The notes: generated by a model not told the origin, from the letters alone. Shown: positions 54,939 through 63,719, counted from the first letter of the stretch. The stretch is 64,000 nucleotides of DNA from Pseudonocardia sp. EC080619-01 (GCF_001420995.1 NZ_CP012184.1:3518501-3582500), one strand, 5' to 3'. Numbers and translations are program-made.

Positions 54939-56615
54939 GTGAACGGCTCCACCGCCCAGGCTCGCGTCCTCGTGGACGAGCTGATCCGCGCCGGCGTCAC
55001 CGACGCTGTGCTCTGCCCGGGCTCCCGCAACGCGCCGCCGGCGTTCGCGCTGGCCCGGGCCGAGGCGCTCGGGCTGATCCGGCTGCACGTCCGGATCGAC
55101 GAGCGGACGGCGGGCTTCCTCGCACTCGGCCTGGCGCTGGCCTCCGGGCGTCCGGTGCCGGTCGTCGTCACCTCGGGGACGGCCGTCGCGAACCTGCATC
55201 CCGCCGTGCTCGAGGCCGCCCACGCCGGGGTGCCGCTGATCGCGCTCACCGCGGACCGGCCGCCCGAGCTCGTCGGGACCGGTGCCAGCCAGACGATCGC
55301 GCAGTCCGCCCTGTTCGGGCCGACCGTGCGCTGGTCCGGCTCGCTCGCCGTGCCCGACGTGGTGACCGACACGGAGGCGCGGCGCTGGCGGTCGTCGGTG
55401 GCGCGCGCGCTGGCGGCGGCGACCGGGACCGGGGCCGGTGCCCCCGGCCCGGTGCACCTGGACCTGCCCTACGCCGAGCCGCTGGTGCCCGAGGGCCCGG
55501 CCGCGACGCCCGGTGCGCAGGACCTCCTCGGGCCCGGCGTCCCCGCCGGCCGCGCCGCCGGAGCGGCCTGGACCGCGGTGACCCGGCCGGTGCGGACGGC
55601 GCCGCCACTGCCGCTGGACCCCGCCGCCCGGACCCTCGTGATCGCCGGTACCGGCGGCCCGGCCGCCGATCCCGGCCTGCTCGGTGGCGCCCCGCTGGTG
55701 GCCGAGCCGTCGTCGCCGTGGTGGCCGCACGCCCTGCGCACCGGCCCCTGGCTGATCGACCGGCCGGAGCTGCGGCCGACGCAGGTGGTCGTCCTGGGCC
55801 GTCCGACGCTGCACCGCGCGGTGTCCGCCGTGCTCGCGGACCCCGGCATCGCGGTGTACGCCGACCCCGGTCAGGACGGCGTCGGCTGGACCGACGTGTC
55901 CGGCACGGTCCGGGCCGTCGGCGCGCTGCCCGCCCTCACCCCGCCCGACGACTGGACGTGGGCGTGGGGCGACGCCGACCGGGCCGCGGCCAAGGCCCTC
56001 GACACCGCCCTCGACGACGGCACCGCCGACGGTGCGCCCGGCCTGCGCCTGGCCCGTCAGGTCGTCGCCGCGCAGCGCGACGGCGGGCAGCTCGTCCTCG
56101 GCTCGTCGAACCCGGTCCGCGACGTCGCGCTCGCCGCCACCCCCCGGTCCGGGCTGACGGTGCGCGCGAACCGGGGCGTCGCGGGGATCGACGGGACGGT
56201 GTCGACCGCCGTCGGCGCCGCGCTGGCGCACGACGGCCCGACCGCGCTGCTGCTCGGTGACCTCACCCTGGTGCACGACACGACGGGCCTGGTCATCGGC
56301 CCGGACGAGCCCTGCCCGGACCTCACCGCGGTCGTCCTCGACGACGACGGCGGCGGCATCTTCCACCTGCTCGAGCAGGGCGGCGCGGAACACGCGCACG
56401 CCTTCGAGCGGATCTTCGGCACCCCGACCGGGGTCGATCTCGTCGGGCTGGCCCGCGCCGCGGGCTGGGACGCGGCCGACTGGTCCGGTGACCCGGCCGA
56501 GCTGACCGCACGGCCCGGCTCCGGGCGCCGCCTGGTCCGTGTCCGGGTGCCGCGGGCCGGTCTGCGCGACGCGCACGCCGCCCTCCGCGAGGCCGTGGGC
56601 GCGGCACTGGGCTGA
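54939..56615 (+). CDS. menD: 2-Succinyl-5-enolpyruvyl-6-hydroxy-3-cyclohexene-1-carboxylate synthase
   Basis: 558 residues, ThDP enzyme. It adds the succinic semialdehyde unit from 2-oxoglutarate to isochorismate. The N-terminal domain has VLCPGSRNAPPAFALA, HVRIDERTAGFLALGLALASG with the catalytic Glu of ThDP enzymes, and LTADRPPELVGTGASQTI. The C-terminal domain has the diphosphate motif LLLGDLTLVHDTTGLV...VVLDDDGGGIFHLL. GTG start at 54939. Converges with menF, 6 nt apart; the substrate comes from that gene. Confidence 0.94.
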   Translation: MNGSTAQARVLVDELIRAGVTDAVLCPGSRNAPPAFALARAEALGLIRLHVRIDERTAGFLALGLALASGRPVPVVVTSGTAVANLHPAVLEAAHAGVPLIALTADRPPELVGTGASQTIAQSALFGPTVRWSGSLAVPDVVTDTEARRWRSSVARALAAATGTGAGAPGPVHLDLPYAEPLVPEGPAATPGAQDLLGPGVPAGRAAGAAWTAVTRPVRTAPPLPLDPAARTLVIAGTGGPAADPGLLGGAPLVAEPSSPWWPHALRTGPWLIDRPELRPTQVVVLGRPTLHRAVSAVLADPGIAVYADPGQDGVGWTDVSGTVRAVGALPALTPPDDWTWAWGDADRAAAKALDTALDDGTADGAPGLRLARQVVAAQRDGGQLVLGSSNPVRDVALAATPRSGLTVRANRGVAGIDGTVSTAVGAALAHDGPTALLLGDLTLVHDTTGLVIGPDEPCPDLTAVVLDDDGGGIFHLLEQGGAEHAHAFERIFGTPTGVDLVGLARAAGWDAADWSGDPAELTARPGSGRRLVRVRVPRAGLRDAHAALREAVGAALG

Positions 56616-56621
56616 GTGCGC

Positions 56622-57863
56622 TCAGCCCTCCAGCGCCTCCCGGACGGCGCGCATCTTGGCGGCGGCCTCGCGCACCTCCGCGTCGGGATCGGAGTCGGCG
56701 ACGATCCCGCACCCGGCGAACAACCGCGCCGTCCGGCCGCGCAGCTCGGCGCAGCGCAGCGCGATGCCGGTCTCCCCGCCGCCGTCGGCGTCGACGTAGC
56801 CGACCGGGCCGGCGTAGCGGCCGCGGTCGAGCCCCTCGATCTCCGTGATCAGCGCGGTCGCGTCCGGGGTCGGGGTCCCGCCGACGGCCGCGGTCGGGTG
56901 CACCGCACCGAGCAGCGTCAGCAGGGAGGCGGGGCGCGCCGCGTCGAGCCGGGCGGTGACGTCGCTCGCCAGGTGGGACACGTTGGGCAGGGTCAGGACG
57001 GACGGGCCGTCCGGCACCCGCAGGTCGGTCACCAGCGGCCGCAGCGACGCGGCGAGGGAGTCGACCGCGTAGGCGTGCTCGCGGCGGTCCTTCGCGGACC
57101 CGGCGAGCGCGCTGTCCACATCGGTCCCGTCGCCGGAGGGCCACATCGTCCCGGCCAGCACCCGCGACTCCACGGTCGGCCCGTCGAGCCGCAGCAGCAG
57201 CTCCGGGGTGGCGCCGACCAGGCCGTCGACGGCGAACGTCCAGCACGTCGGGAACCGTCGGGCGAGCCCGCCCAGGAGGAAGCGCGTGTCGAGGTCCGCG
57301 TCGGCGTGCGCGAGCAGGTCGTGGGCGAGCACGACCTTGTCCAGTTCACCCGCCCGCATCCGGCGCACGGCCTCGCCGACCGCGCCGCGGTAGCGGTGGG
57401 CCGGGACGTCGCCGTCGGCGAAGTGCAGCCGCCCGCCGGGCCGGACCGGCGCGGGGACGGGCAGCGCCGCGCCGGGCGGCTCGTCGTCCGTGGAGATCTC
57501 GGTGACCCACGCCCGGTGCCCGCGGCGGCCGACGACGACCCGCGGCACCACCAGCACCGACCCGGCGGAGGCCGGATCGAAGGTGAAGGAGGTGAAGGCG
57601 ACGGCGCCGGTGCCGGGCAGCCGGACGTCGTCGTCGACCTCCAGGTCGGCCACGACCGAGCGCCACCAGCGGTCGGCCTCGGCGAACCGCCCGGGACCGG
57701 ACGCGGTGAACCGGGCGGCCTCGCCCCACCCGACGATGCCCTCGTCGCCACGCACCCAGGACAGCGCGCCCGCACCTCGGGGCAGCACGTCCAGCAGCGG
57801 CCCGTCGAGCCGGAGCGGGCGGGTGCGGACCCGCAACGCGGTGCCGGCCGGTGCGACAGTCAC
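56622..57863 (-). CDS. menF: Isochorismate synthase (MenF/EntC type)
   Basis: 413 residues, chorismate-binding family. It converts chorismate to isochorismate, the entry to menaquinone. Landmarks are GELDKVVLAHDLLAHAD, AGTMWPSGDGTDVDSAL, KDRREHAYAVDSL, HPTAAVGGTPTPDA and a terminal GCGIVADSDPDAEVREAAAKM block near the active site. GTG 57863 begins MTVAPAGTALRV. Since other actinobacterial EntC proteins look alike, siderophore use is possible, but convergence with menD makes menaquinone likely. Confidence 0.88.
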   Translation of the reverse strand: MTVAPAGTALRVRTRPLRLDGPLLDVLPRGAGALSWVRGDEGIVGWGEAARFTASGPGRFAEADRWWRSVVADLEVDDDVRLPGTGAVAFTSFTFDPASAGSVLVVPRVVVGRRGHRAWVTEISTDDEPPGAALPVPAPVRPGGRLHFADGDVPAHRYRGAVGEAVRRMRAGELDKVVLAHDLLAHADADLDTRFLLGGLARRFPTCWTFAVDGLVGATPELLLRLDGPTVESRVLAGTMWPSGDGTDVDSALAGSAKDRREHAYAVDSLAASLRPLVTDLRVPDGPSVLTLPNVSHLASDVTARLDAARPASLLTLLGAVHPTAAVGGTPTPDATALITEIEGLDRGRYAGPVGYVDADGGGETGIALRCAELRGRTARLFAGCGIVADSDPDAEVREAAAKMRAVREALEG

Positions 57864-57869
57864 ACCCCG

Positions 57870-57875
57870 AGGGTA
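57870..57875 (-). promoter_or_regulatory. Leaderless -10 hexamer for menF
   Basis: Reads TACCCT on the minus strand and ends 6 nt before GTG 57863. Confidence 0.5.
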
Positions 57876-57956
57876 GGCAACGGACCGCGGCGGTGCGGGG
57901 CGGCGGGGCGAGGCACCCGACACACCCGGGTGGCCGTGGCCCGGTGGGCGGCTCCC

Positions 57957-57962
57957 TAGAAT
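57957..57962 (+). promoter_or_regulatory. Leaderless -10 hexamer for the DUF3592-like gene
   Basis: TAGAAT, the best match to TATAAT-type -10 in the window, ends 8 nt before GTG 57971. Confidence 0.55.
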
Positions 57963-57970
57963 CGGGTGTC

Positions 57971-58447
57971 GTGACCAGTCCGACCGGCGACGTGCTGACC
58001 GAGACCCGGGCCGCTGCGGGCCGCTTCATGGCCCGGGTGCGCTACCGGGTGCCGGAGATCGTCGCGGGTGTCGGGATCACCCTGACGCTGCTGGTGCTGA
58101 TCGCGCTCGGTGGGGCGTTCCTCACCGACATCCGGATCTCCTCGCACGGCGCCACCACGGCGGCCACCGTCCTCGACGGCTCCGGCTACTGGCGCTCGGT
58201 GGTCCGGTTCGTCGACGCCGAGGGGCGCCTGCAGACCCCCGGGGCCGGGATCGCCTACCCGGTCGGTCTCACGCCCGGCGAGAACATCTACGTCGAGTAC
58301 GACATCGCGGAGCCCACCCGGGTCCGCGTCGCCGGCCGGTCCGCGGTCGACGGCATCCTGCCGGCGGCCGGCGCGCTCGCCGCGATCTGGGTCGTGGTCG
58401 GCCCGGCCTGGGTGACGCTGCGGCGCCGCCGCGATCAGCGGTCCTGA
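57971..58447 (+). CDS. Two-helix membrane protein (DUF3592-like)
   Basis: 158 residues. Helix 1 IVAGVGITLTLLVLIALGGAFL and helix 2 ILPAAGALAAIWVVVGPAWV flank an outer beta domain (ISSHGATTAATVLDGSGYWRSVVRFVDAEGRL, NIYVEYDIAEPTRVRVAGRS). The equivalent mycobacterial gene Rv0556 also lies between menD and the mannosyltransferase gene. Its stop overlaps the end of the convergent CysQ-like gene by 13 nt. Function unknown. Confidence 0.78.
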   Translation: MTSPTGDVLTETRAAAGRFMARVRYRVPEIVAGVGITLTLLVLIALGGAFLTDIRISSHGATTAATVLDGSGYWRSVVRFVDAEGRLQTPGAGIAYPVGLTPGENIYVEYDIAEPTRVRVAGRSAVDGILPAAGALAAIWVVVGPAWVTLRRRRDQRS

Positions 58448-59262
58448 CCGCGCCAGAGCGCGCACGTCTCCGCCGCCACCTCCGGCGCGACGACGAGCAG
58501 CCCGTCCGCCGGCATCGGGGCGGACCGCCCGTCGCGGCCCAGCACCATCGCGCCGGACTCCGCGGCCAGGCACAGCGCCCCCGCCACGTCCCACTCGTGG
58601 TAGCGGGTGAGTACCGCGGCGACGGCGTTGCCCAGCGCCACCTGGGTGATCGCCAGGGCGGCCGACCCGAGCACCCGGACGCCGGCGTGCGCGGCGCGGG
58701 CACGGTCGACGAAGGCCGGGTCCGGGTCCTCCGCACACACCAGTGAGCCGGCCAGCCTGGCCGGCCGGGCCGGGGGGACCGGCTTGCCGTTCGCCCGGAA
58801 CCCGCGACCGCGGGCGGCCGCGTAGATCTGCCCGCGGCCCGGATCGGCGACGACGCCGACGGCCGGGCCGTCGCCGTCGACCAGGGCCAGGCTGTACGCG
58901 CACCACGGGAGCCCGGCCACGTAGTTCGCGGTGCCGTCGACCGGGTCCACCACCCACCGCATCGGCGCCTCCGCCGCGCCCCGGTCGGCGCCGTACTCCT
59001 CGCCGACGACCGGGCAGCCGGGGAACTCGGCCGCCAGGACGCGGCGGGTGTGCCGCTCCAGCGTCCGGTCGGTGTCGGTGACCCAGTCGAACGGGTTCGC
59101 CTTGGCGGTGGCCTCCGGCGGTCCGCCGTGCTCGCGGCCGAGCGTCGCGGTGATCACCTCGGCGGCGTCGTTCGCCAGCCGCCCGGCCGTCTCCAGGGCG
59201 CGGGAGAGCAGCGCCGGGTCCACCGGGCGCACGGGTCGGGTGGTCTGCGGGACGGCCGTCAT
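58435..59262 (-). CDS. Inositol monophosphatase/CysQ family phosphatase
   Basis: 275 residues. Metal-binding motifs are VVGEEYGAD (Glu), MRWVVDPVDGTANYVAGLP (DPxDGT) and HEWDVAGALCLAAESGAM (late Asp). The family hydrolyses myo-inositol 1-phosphate or 3'-phosphoadenosine 5'-phosphate, using Mg2+. Inositol phosphates are precursors of phosphatidylinositol and mycothiol in actinobacteria, and the next gene is a PimB/MgtA-type mannosyltransferase, so an inositol role is attractive but not proven. Confidence 0.85.
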   Translation of the reverse strand: MTAVPQTTRPVRPVDPALLSRALETAGRLANDAAEVITATLGREHGGPPEATAKANPFDWVTDTDRTLERHTRRVLAAEFPGCPVVGEEYGADRGAAEAPMRWVVDPVDGTANYVAGLPWCAYSLALVDGDGPAVGVVADPGRGQIYAAARGRGFRANGKPVPPARPARLAGSLVCAEDPDPAFVDRARAAHAGVRVLGSAALAITQVALGNAVAAVLTRYHEWDVAGALCLAAESGAMVLGRDGRSAPMPADGLLVVAPEVAAETCALWRGQDR

Positions 59263-59416
59263 GCGCACCGAGTGTCCGGGCAGGTGGTGACCCGGTCGCG
59301 ACCGCGAGATGACGCGACCGTGCCGGGCACACCAACTCGCGGGCGCCCCACCCGATGTTCGCCGAGGGTTGGGTGGTTGATCACGCCGTGGACCCGGCCC
59401 GGCGTCCCGCTCCGAG

Positions 59417-59422
59417 CACTGT
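59417..59422 (+). promoter_or_regulatory. Leaderless -10 hexamer for the glycosyltransferase gene
   Basis: CACTGT ends 6 nt before GTG 59429. Confidence 0.4.
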
Positions 59423-59428
59423 CGAACC

Positions 59429-60586
59429 GTGCGCGTCGCAATCGTCTCGGAATGCTTCCTGCCGGTGGTCAACGGCGTCACCAACTCCGTCCTGCGGGTG
59501 TGCGAGCACCTGCGGGCCGGTGGTCACGACGTCCTCGTGATCGCACCCGGGTCCGGTGAGCCGCAGGAGTACGACGGGATCCCGGTCGTCCGGATCCCCG
59601 CCGTCGGGCTCCCGGTGGTCAACTCGATGCCGGTCGGCGTCCCGAGCCGCCGGGTGCTCACCGCGCTGCGGGCGTTCCGGCCGGACGTCGTCCACCTGGC
59701 CGCGCCGTTCGTCGTCGGGGCGCGGGGGCTGGCCGCCGCGCGCCGGCTCGGCATCCCGACGGTCGCGATCTACCAGACCGACGTCGCCGGGTTCGCCTCG
59801 TCGTACGGGCTCGGTCTCACCGCCCGTGCGGCCTGGCGCTGGACCTGCCGGCTGCACTCGATGGCGGACCGCACGCTCGCCCCGTCCAGCTGGGCGACCG
59901 GCGCGCTGCGCGAGCGCGGCGTCCCGCGGGTGCACCAGTGGGCGCGCGGCGTCGACACCCGGCGGTTCACCCCCTCCCGGCGCGACGACGCGCTGCGCGC
60001 CGAGCTGGCGCCGGACGGGGAACGGCTGATCGGGTTCGTCGGCCGGCTGGCCCCGGAGAAGCAGGTCGACCGGCTCGCGGTGCTGGGGTCGATGCCCGGG
60101 ACACGGCTGGTCGTCGTCGGGGACGGGCCGAGCGCTGACGGGCTGCGGGAGCGGCTGCCGTCGGCGGCGTTCCTGGGGCACCGCGGCGGCGACGAGCTCG
60201 CCCGGATCTACGCCAGCCTCGACGTCTTCGTCCACACCGGACAGGCCGAGACGTTCTGCCAGGCCGTGCAGGAGGCGCTGGCCTCCGGTGTCCCGGTCGT
60301 CGCGCCGGACGCGGGCGGACCGCGCGACCTCGTCCTGCCCGGCCGCACCGGGTACCTCGTCGCACCCCGCCCGGACGGCGGCGAGCCCGGCGACCCCGCC
60401 ACCGACGAGGCCGACCGCGAGCTGGTCGGCGCCGTCACCGCGCTGTGCGACCCGGGCCGCAACCGGGCGTTCGGCACCGCCGCCCGCCAGTCCGTCCTGC
60501 GCCGCACCTGGACCGCGGTCGGGGACGAGCTGCTCGCGCACTACACCCAGGTGCTGCACGCCGCGCCCGAGCGCCTCGCCGCCTGA
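59429..60586 (+). CDS. GT4 family glycosyltransferase (PimB/MgtA-type mannosyltransferase)
   Basis: 385 residues, GT-B fold. VAIVSECFLPVVNGVTNSVLRV is the acceptor-side start, HQWARGVDTRRFTPSRR and GFVGRLAPEKQVDRLAVL the donor-side hinge, and the E-x7-E block is FCQAVQEALASGVPVVAPDAGG. Mycobacterial Rv0557, in the same place between menD and menG, is a GDP-mannose-dependent alpha-mannosyltransferase (MgtA) of mannolipid synthesis, and that activity is inferred here. Confidence 0.86.
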   Translation: MRVAIVSECFLPVVNGVTNSVLRVCEHLRAGGHDVLVIAPGSGEPQEYDGIPVVRIPAVGLPVVNSMPVGVPSRRVLTALRAFRPDVVHLAAPFVVGARGLAAARRLGIPTVAIYQTDVAGFASSYGLGLTARAAWRWTCRLHSMADRTLAPSSWATGALRERGVPRVHQWARGVDTRRFTPSRRDDALRAELAPDGERLIGFVGRLAPEKQVDRLAVLGSMPGTRLVVVGDGPSADGLRERLPSAAFLGHRGGDELARIYASLDVFVHTGQAETFCQAVQEALASGVPVVAPDAGGPRDLVLPGRTGYLVAPRPDGGEPGDPATDEADRELVGAVTALCDPGRNRAFGTAARQSVLRRTWTAVGDELLAHYTQVLHAAPERLAA

Positions 60587-60654
60587 CCCCGCTCGGTCGC
60601 GGCTGCGTAGTCGTGCGGATCCGGGAGGAGCCCGCCCGGCGCAGGCTCGGCGGC

Positions 60655-61239
60655 ATGACACACGTGGGCACGACCGTCGTCGTCGAACCGCAGGGTGAGC
60701 TCGCCGGGGTGGACACCTCGGCCGCCGTCGCGCAGATGCAGCGGCTGCTCGACCGCAACCCGGCCGTCCGTACGACCGCCAGGGCCGAGGTGCTGGCCGA
60801 GCCGCACCGGGTGCTGCCGCCGGTGCTGTTCGCCCTGTCGGAGAACCTGGTCGCCGAGGGCGACATGGCGGAGGCCGCCCGCTGGTTCTACGCGGCCCAG
60901 GTCCGCGCCCGGTTCGACGCGACCCGCTGCACCGACCCCACGGCCGCGTCGGCGGTCGGGGTGCTGCGCGAGCGGTTCGGCGAGGCGGTGAACCGGTGGG
61001 CCTTCGCCGACCCGGCCCGGGTCCGGCGCGCCGCCGTGCGGGCCGTCGCCTGGGACCGGGGCGCCCCGCACGACTACGACCACCGGTGGATCGCCCTGCA
61101 CGGGATGGGCGCCTTCACCGGACCCGGGACCCGCGTCGACACCCCCGCCGGGGAGTGGCCGGCGACCGCGGCCCGGGTCCGTGCGGAGTACCTGTCCGGG
61201 CTGCGCGAGGTCCTGCGGGAGCAGTTCGGCGAGCGGTGA
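60655..61239 (+). CDS. Hypothetical helical protein
   Basis: 194 residues, no signal peptide or membrane segment, mostly alpha-helical: [55 protein letters not shown] and [19 protein letters not shown]. The central segment (about 65-90) looks like a single TPR-like helix pair, weakly supported. [12 protein letters not shown] is a conserved-looking loop. No known family recognised. It precedes menG by 23 nt, but menG has its own promoter. ATG 60655 is preceded by GGGAGGAG 25 nt upstream, a weak spacing. Confidence 0.65.
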   Translation: MTHVGTTVVVEPQGELAGVDTSAAVAQMQRLLDRNPAVRTTARAEVLAEPHRVLPPVLFALSENLVAEGDMAEAARWFYAAQVRARFDATRCTDPTAASAVGVLRERFGEAVNRWAFADPARVRRAAVRAVAWDRGAPHDYDHRWIALHGMGAFTGPGTRVDTPAGEWPATAARVRAEYLSGLREVLREQFGER

Positions 61240-61250
61240 CCGCCGCTGCG

Positions 61251-61256
61251 TACGCT
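61251..61256 (+). promoter_or_regulatory. Leaderless -10 hexamer for menG
   Basis: TACGCT ends 6 nt before GTG 61263. Confidence 0.5.
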
Positions 61257-61262
61257 CGTGGC

Positions 61263-61955
61263 GTGTCCCGCGCCGAGCTCGACAAGGATCCGCACGACGT
61301 CGCCCGGATGTTCGACGGCGTCGCCCGGCGCTACGACCTGACCAACACCGCGATGTCCGGCGGTCAGGACCGCTACTGGCGGGTGCAGACCCGGCGCGCA
61401 CTGGCCCTCTCGCCCGGCGAGAAGGTCCTCGACCTCGCCGCCGGTACCGCGGTGTCCACCGTCGAGCTCGCGAAGGACGGCGCCTGGTGCGTCGCCGCCG
61501 ACTTCTCGCTGGGCATGCTGCGCGCGGGCGCCCACCGCGACGTGCCGAAGGCCGCCGCCGACGCCCTGCACCTGCCCTTCGCCGACGCCTCGTTCGACGC
61601 CGTCACGATCTCCTTCGGCCTGCGCAACGTCGCCGACACCGTCGCCGGGCTGCGCGAGATGGCCCGGGTGACCCGCCCCGGCGGACGTCTCGTGGTCTGC
61701 GAGTTCTCCACCCCCACCTGGGCGCCGTTCCGCGCGCTCTACCAGGGCGCCGTCCTCGGGCACCTGATCCCCACCGTGGCCCGCACGGTGTCCTCGAACC
61801 CGGATGCCTACCTCTACCTCGCCGAGTCGATCCGGGACTGGCCCGACCAGGCCGCGCTCTCCCAGAAGATCGCCGACGCGGGCTGGGAGCGGGTGGCCTG
61901 GCGCAACCTCACCGTCGGCGCCGTGGCGCTGCACCGGGCGTACAAGCCCGCCTGA
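61263..61955 (+). CDS. menG: Demethylmenaquinone methyltransferase
   Basis: 230 residues, class I SAM methyltransferase of the UbiE/MenG family. [24 protein letters not shown] is the family N-terminal signature, [16 protein letters not shown] motif [31 protein letters not shown] the UbiE middle block, and [18 protein letters not shown] the second UbiE signature. It makes the final methylation of menaquinone. The mycobacterial menG is at the same place (Rv0558). Confidence 0.93.
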   Translation: MSRAELDKDPHDVARMFDGVARRYDLTNTAMSGGQDRYWRVQTRRALALSPGEKVLDLAAGTAVSTVELAKDGAWCVAADFSLGMLRAGAHRDVPKAAADALHLPFADASFDAVTISFGLRNVADTVAGLREMARVTRPGGRLVVCEFSTPTWAPFRALYQGAVLGHLIPTVARTVSSNPDAYLYLAESIRDWPDQAALSQKIADAGWERVAWRNLTVGAVALHRAYKPA

Positions 61956-62103
61956 CCCACGCCGGCCTCCGCGCCGACGCCCCGTCCCGGCGCCGCCGCC
62001 GCGCCGTGCCGCCGGGGCCGTGCCGCCGCGCCTCGTCCCCCGGGCCCCCGCCCCGCCTCCGCGCCCCCCGCCGCGCCGCGCCGCGCCCCGCCGCGCCGCG
62101 CCG

Positions 62104-62689
62104 CCGCACAGGTTCTGTGCTGCCCGCGCACAGATTCCGCGCCTGCCGCACAAGTCCGGACCTGTGCGGCAGGCAACGAACCTGTGCGGTCGCGGTGCGG
62201 CTGTGCGGCTTCCCGGCGCCGGGTGTGCGGCCGCTCGGCCGGGTGTGCGGTTCCTCGGAGGTGTGCGGCTGTCGGCCGGGTGCGGGTCCTCGAGGGTGTG
62301 TGGCTGTCGGCCGGGTGTGCGGTCCTTCGCGGGCGTGCGGCTGTCGCGGCCTCTCCCACGTCGTGCTCCACCCCGTTGCCGCCGCCCGATGCGGCACGAC
62401 ACCGCCAGCCGGGCGAATCGCCCCCGGGGGCCCCGGCCCCCGGCGCCCGCCCCCGCCGGGCCACCCTCGCCGCCCACCCCCCAGCGCAACCGCACACCCT
62501 TGCGGCGTCCCGCACAGGCTCGGAGTTGTGCGGCGAGCCAGCAGACTGTGCGGCTGGAAGAGAGCCTGTGCGGTTACGGGTGCGACAGCTGCCGCCGGGG
62601 GAGCGGTACCGCCGCTGCGGGGTACGCGGCGGGCCTGCGGGCTGTGCGGCTGCCCTGCAGGGTGCGCGACTGCTCGGGAAGCTGTGCGG
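62104..62689. repeat. Heptad array, period about 20 bp
   Basis: TGTGCGG starts at 62163, 62183, 62202, 62224, 62244, 62262, 62316, 62527, 62547, 62567, 62643 and 62683; degenerate copies lie at 62279, 62297 and 62334. The complement CCGCACA starts at 62104, 62146, 62490 and 62510 (degenerate at 62126). Intervals are mostly 17-22 bp and repeatedly exactly 20 or 40. A 20-bp period is not a multiple of three, which argues against protein coding. Confidence 0.75.
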
Positions 62690-62800
62690 CGATCCGTGGG
62701 TGCCCGGCGCGTCAGAGCCGGACCGGCGGCCGGACCACGGCCGACCGCACGGGGCGGCCGCCGGCACCGGGCCGAGGGGCACCGTTCTCCGCGCGCCGGG

Positions 62801-62870
62801 CGGCTCCTGCATCCCGAGCGCTCCGGCCCGACCGGCGGTTCCTGCATCGCCCGAGCGCTCCGGCCCCGAC
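62801..62870 (+). repeat. Two imperfect 35-bp direct repeats
   Basis: Both copies share CGG(C/T)TCCTGCATC followed by CCGAGCGCTCCGGCC and end in GAC. They lead directly into the 19-bp array and seem to be its diverged upstream part. Confidence 0.65.
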
Positions 62871-62963
62871 CGACCGGTCCTGCACGGCCCGACCGGTCCT
62901 GCACGGCCCGACCGGTCCTGCACGGCCCGACCGGTCCTGCACGGCCCGACCGGTCCTGCACGG
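62870..62963 (+). repeat. Five tandem 19-bp repeats
   Basis: CCGACCGGTCCTGCACGGC repeats five times head to tail, four copies identical and the fifth differing only at its last base. Confidence 0.9.
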
Positions 62964-63141
62964 ATTCGTGCCTGCACCGACCGACCGCTCCCGCACGGGG
63001 CGAGCGCTGTCGCACCGGCCGGGCGGTGCCGGACCCTCTGTCACCGCCCGGTCGCGTCGCGTTGCGCCGCAAGAAGTTCGTCGTCCTCGCCCGATCCGCC
63101 GACGCGGATCCGTGGCTCACGTCCTACACTCGTCGCGACGT

Positions 63142-63159
63142 TCGTGAAGTTTTTCACAA
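63142..63159. promoter_or_regulatory. Rex operator upstream of nuoA
   Basis: TCGTGAAGTTTTTCACAA matches TTGTGAA-N4-TTCACAA at 13 of 14 defined positions. It is about 190 nt before nuoA and just downstream of TACACT (63125-63130), a -10 candidate. Rex control of the nuo operon is known in Streptomyces. Confidence 0.8.
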
Positions 63160-63207
63160 GCGTGGTGCTCGACACGGCGATCGGAGGGCCTCGACCAGCG
63201 ACGATGT

Positions 63208-63223
63208 GGATCACACGTGATCC
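63208..63223. promoter_or_regulatory. 16-bp palindrome in the nuo leader
   Basis: GGATCAC and GTGATCC, perfect 7-bp arms around AC. Candidate operator for an unidentified regulator. Confidence 0.45.
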
Positions 63224-63346
63224 AGGTCCCCCCTCAGGTAAGGCTCGCCTGGGTTCTTCGTCACACGGTGGCGGACATAGGGTCCCCCCGACCGGCTTGT
63301 CGATCACCACCAACGACGGTGGCGGCGCGACCACGAAGGTGAACGG

Positions 63347-63712
63347 ATGCTCGATCCCTATCTCCCGCTCGTCCTGCTGTTCGCGTTGGCGGCGGGGTTC
63401 GCGGTGTTCTCGGTCGCCGCGGCGCCACTGATCGGGCCGCGCCGGTTCAACCGGGCGAAGCTGGACTCCTACGAGTGCGGCATCGAGCCCTCGCCGCAAC
63501 CCGTCGTCGGTGGCGGTCGCGTCCCGGTCGCCTACTACCTCACGGCGATGCTGTTCATCCTGTTCGACATCGAGCTGGTGTTCATGTACCCGTACGCCGT
63601 CGTCGCCGACGCGGTCGGTGTCTTCGGGTTCGTGGCCATCACGCTCTACATCGCCACGATCGCCTTCGCGTACGCCTACGAATGGCGTCGCGGCGGGCTC
63701 GAGTGGAACTGA
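63347..63712 (+). CDS. nuoA: NADH-quinone oxidoreductase subunit A
   Basis: 121 residues, three membrane helices ([67 protein letters not shown]). The loop [11 protein letters not shown] is the quinone-site signature with its conserved Cys. Membrane-arm subunit of proton-pumping Complex I, which feeds NADH electrons to the menaquinone made by the men genes. ATG 63347 follows GAAGGTG. First gene of the nuo operon. Confidence 0.95.
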   Translation: MLDPYLPLVLLFALAAGFAVFSVAAAPLIGPRRFNRAKLDSYECGIEPSPQPVVGGGRVPVAYYLTAMLFILFDIELVFMYPYAVVADAVGVFGFVAITLYIATIAFAYAYEWRRGGLEWN

Positions 63713-63719
63713 GGCCGTC

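Larger units (their letters stand above)
61956..63346. other. menG-nuoA intergenic region with degenerate repeat arrays
   Basis: 1,391 nt without a credible gene. Long open frames cross it, but they are Arg/Pro/Ala-rich shadows. Layout: almost pure G+C tract (about 61980-62106); TGTGCGG/CCGCACA heptad field (62104-62689); two imperfect 35-bp copies (62801-62870); five 19-bp tandem units (62870-62963); then the nuo promoter region with Rex operator, palindrome and leader. No menJ-type reductase gene is present, though one often follows menG in relatives. Confidence 0.75.

Noticed and set aside
62104..62963. CRISPR array
   Set aside because: Repeats are 7-19 bp, degenerate or directly tandem without unique spacers of constant size, and no cas genes are near.
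61181..63220. Open frame of 679 codons crossing menG and the repeat region
   Set aside because: Overlaps menG in another frame, and repeats of 19-20 bp would change frame each unit, so no repeated peptide results.
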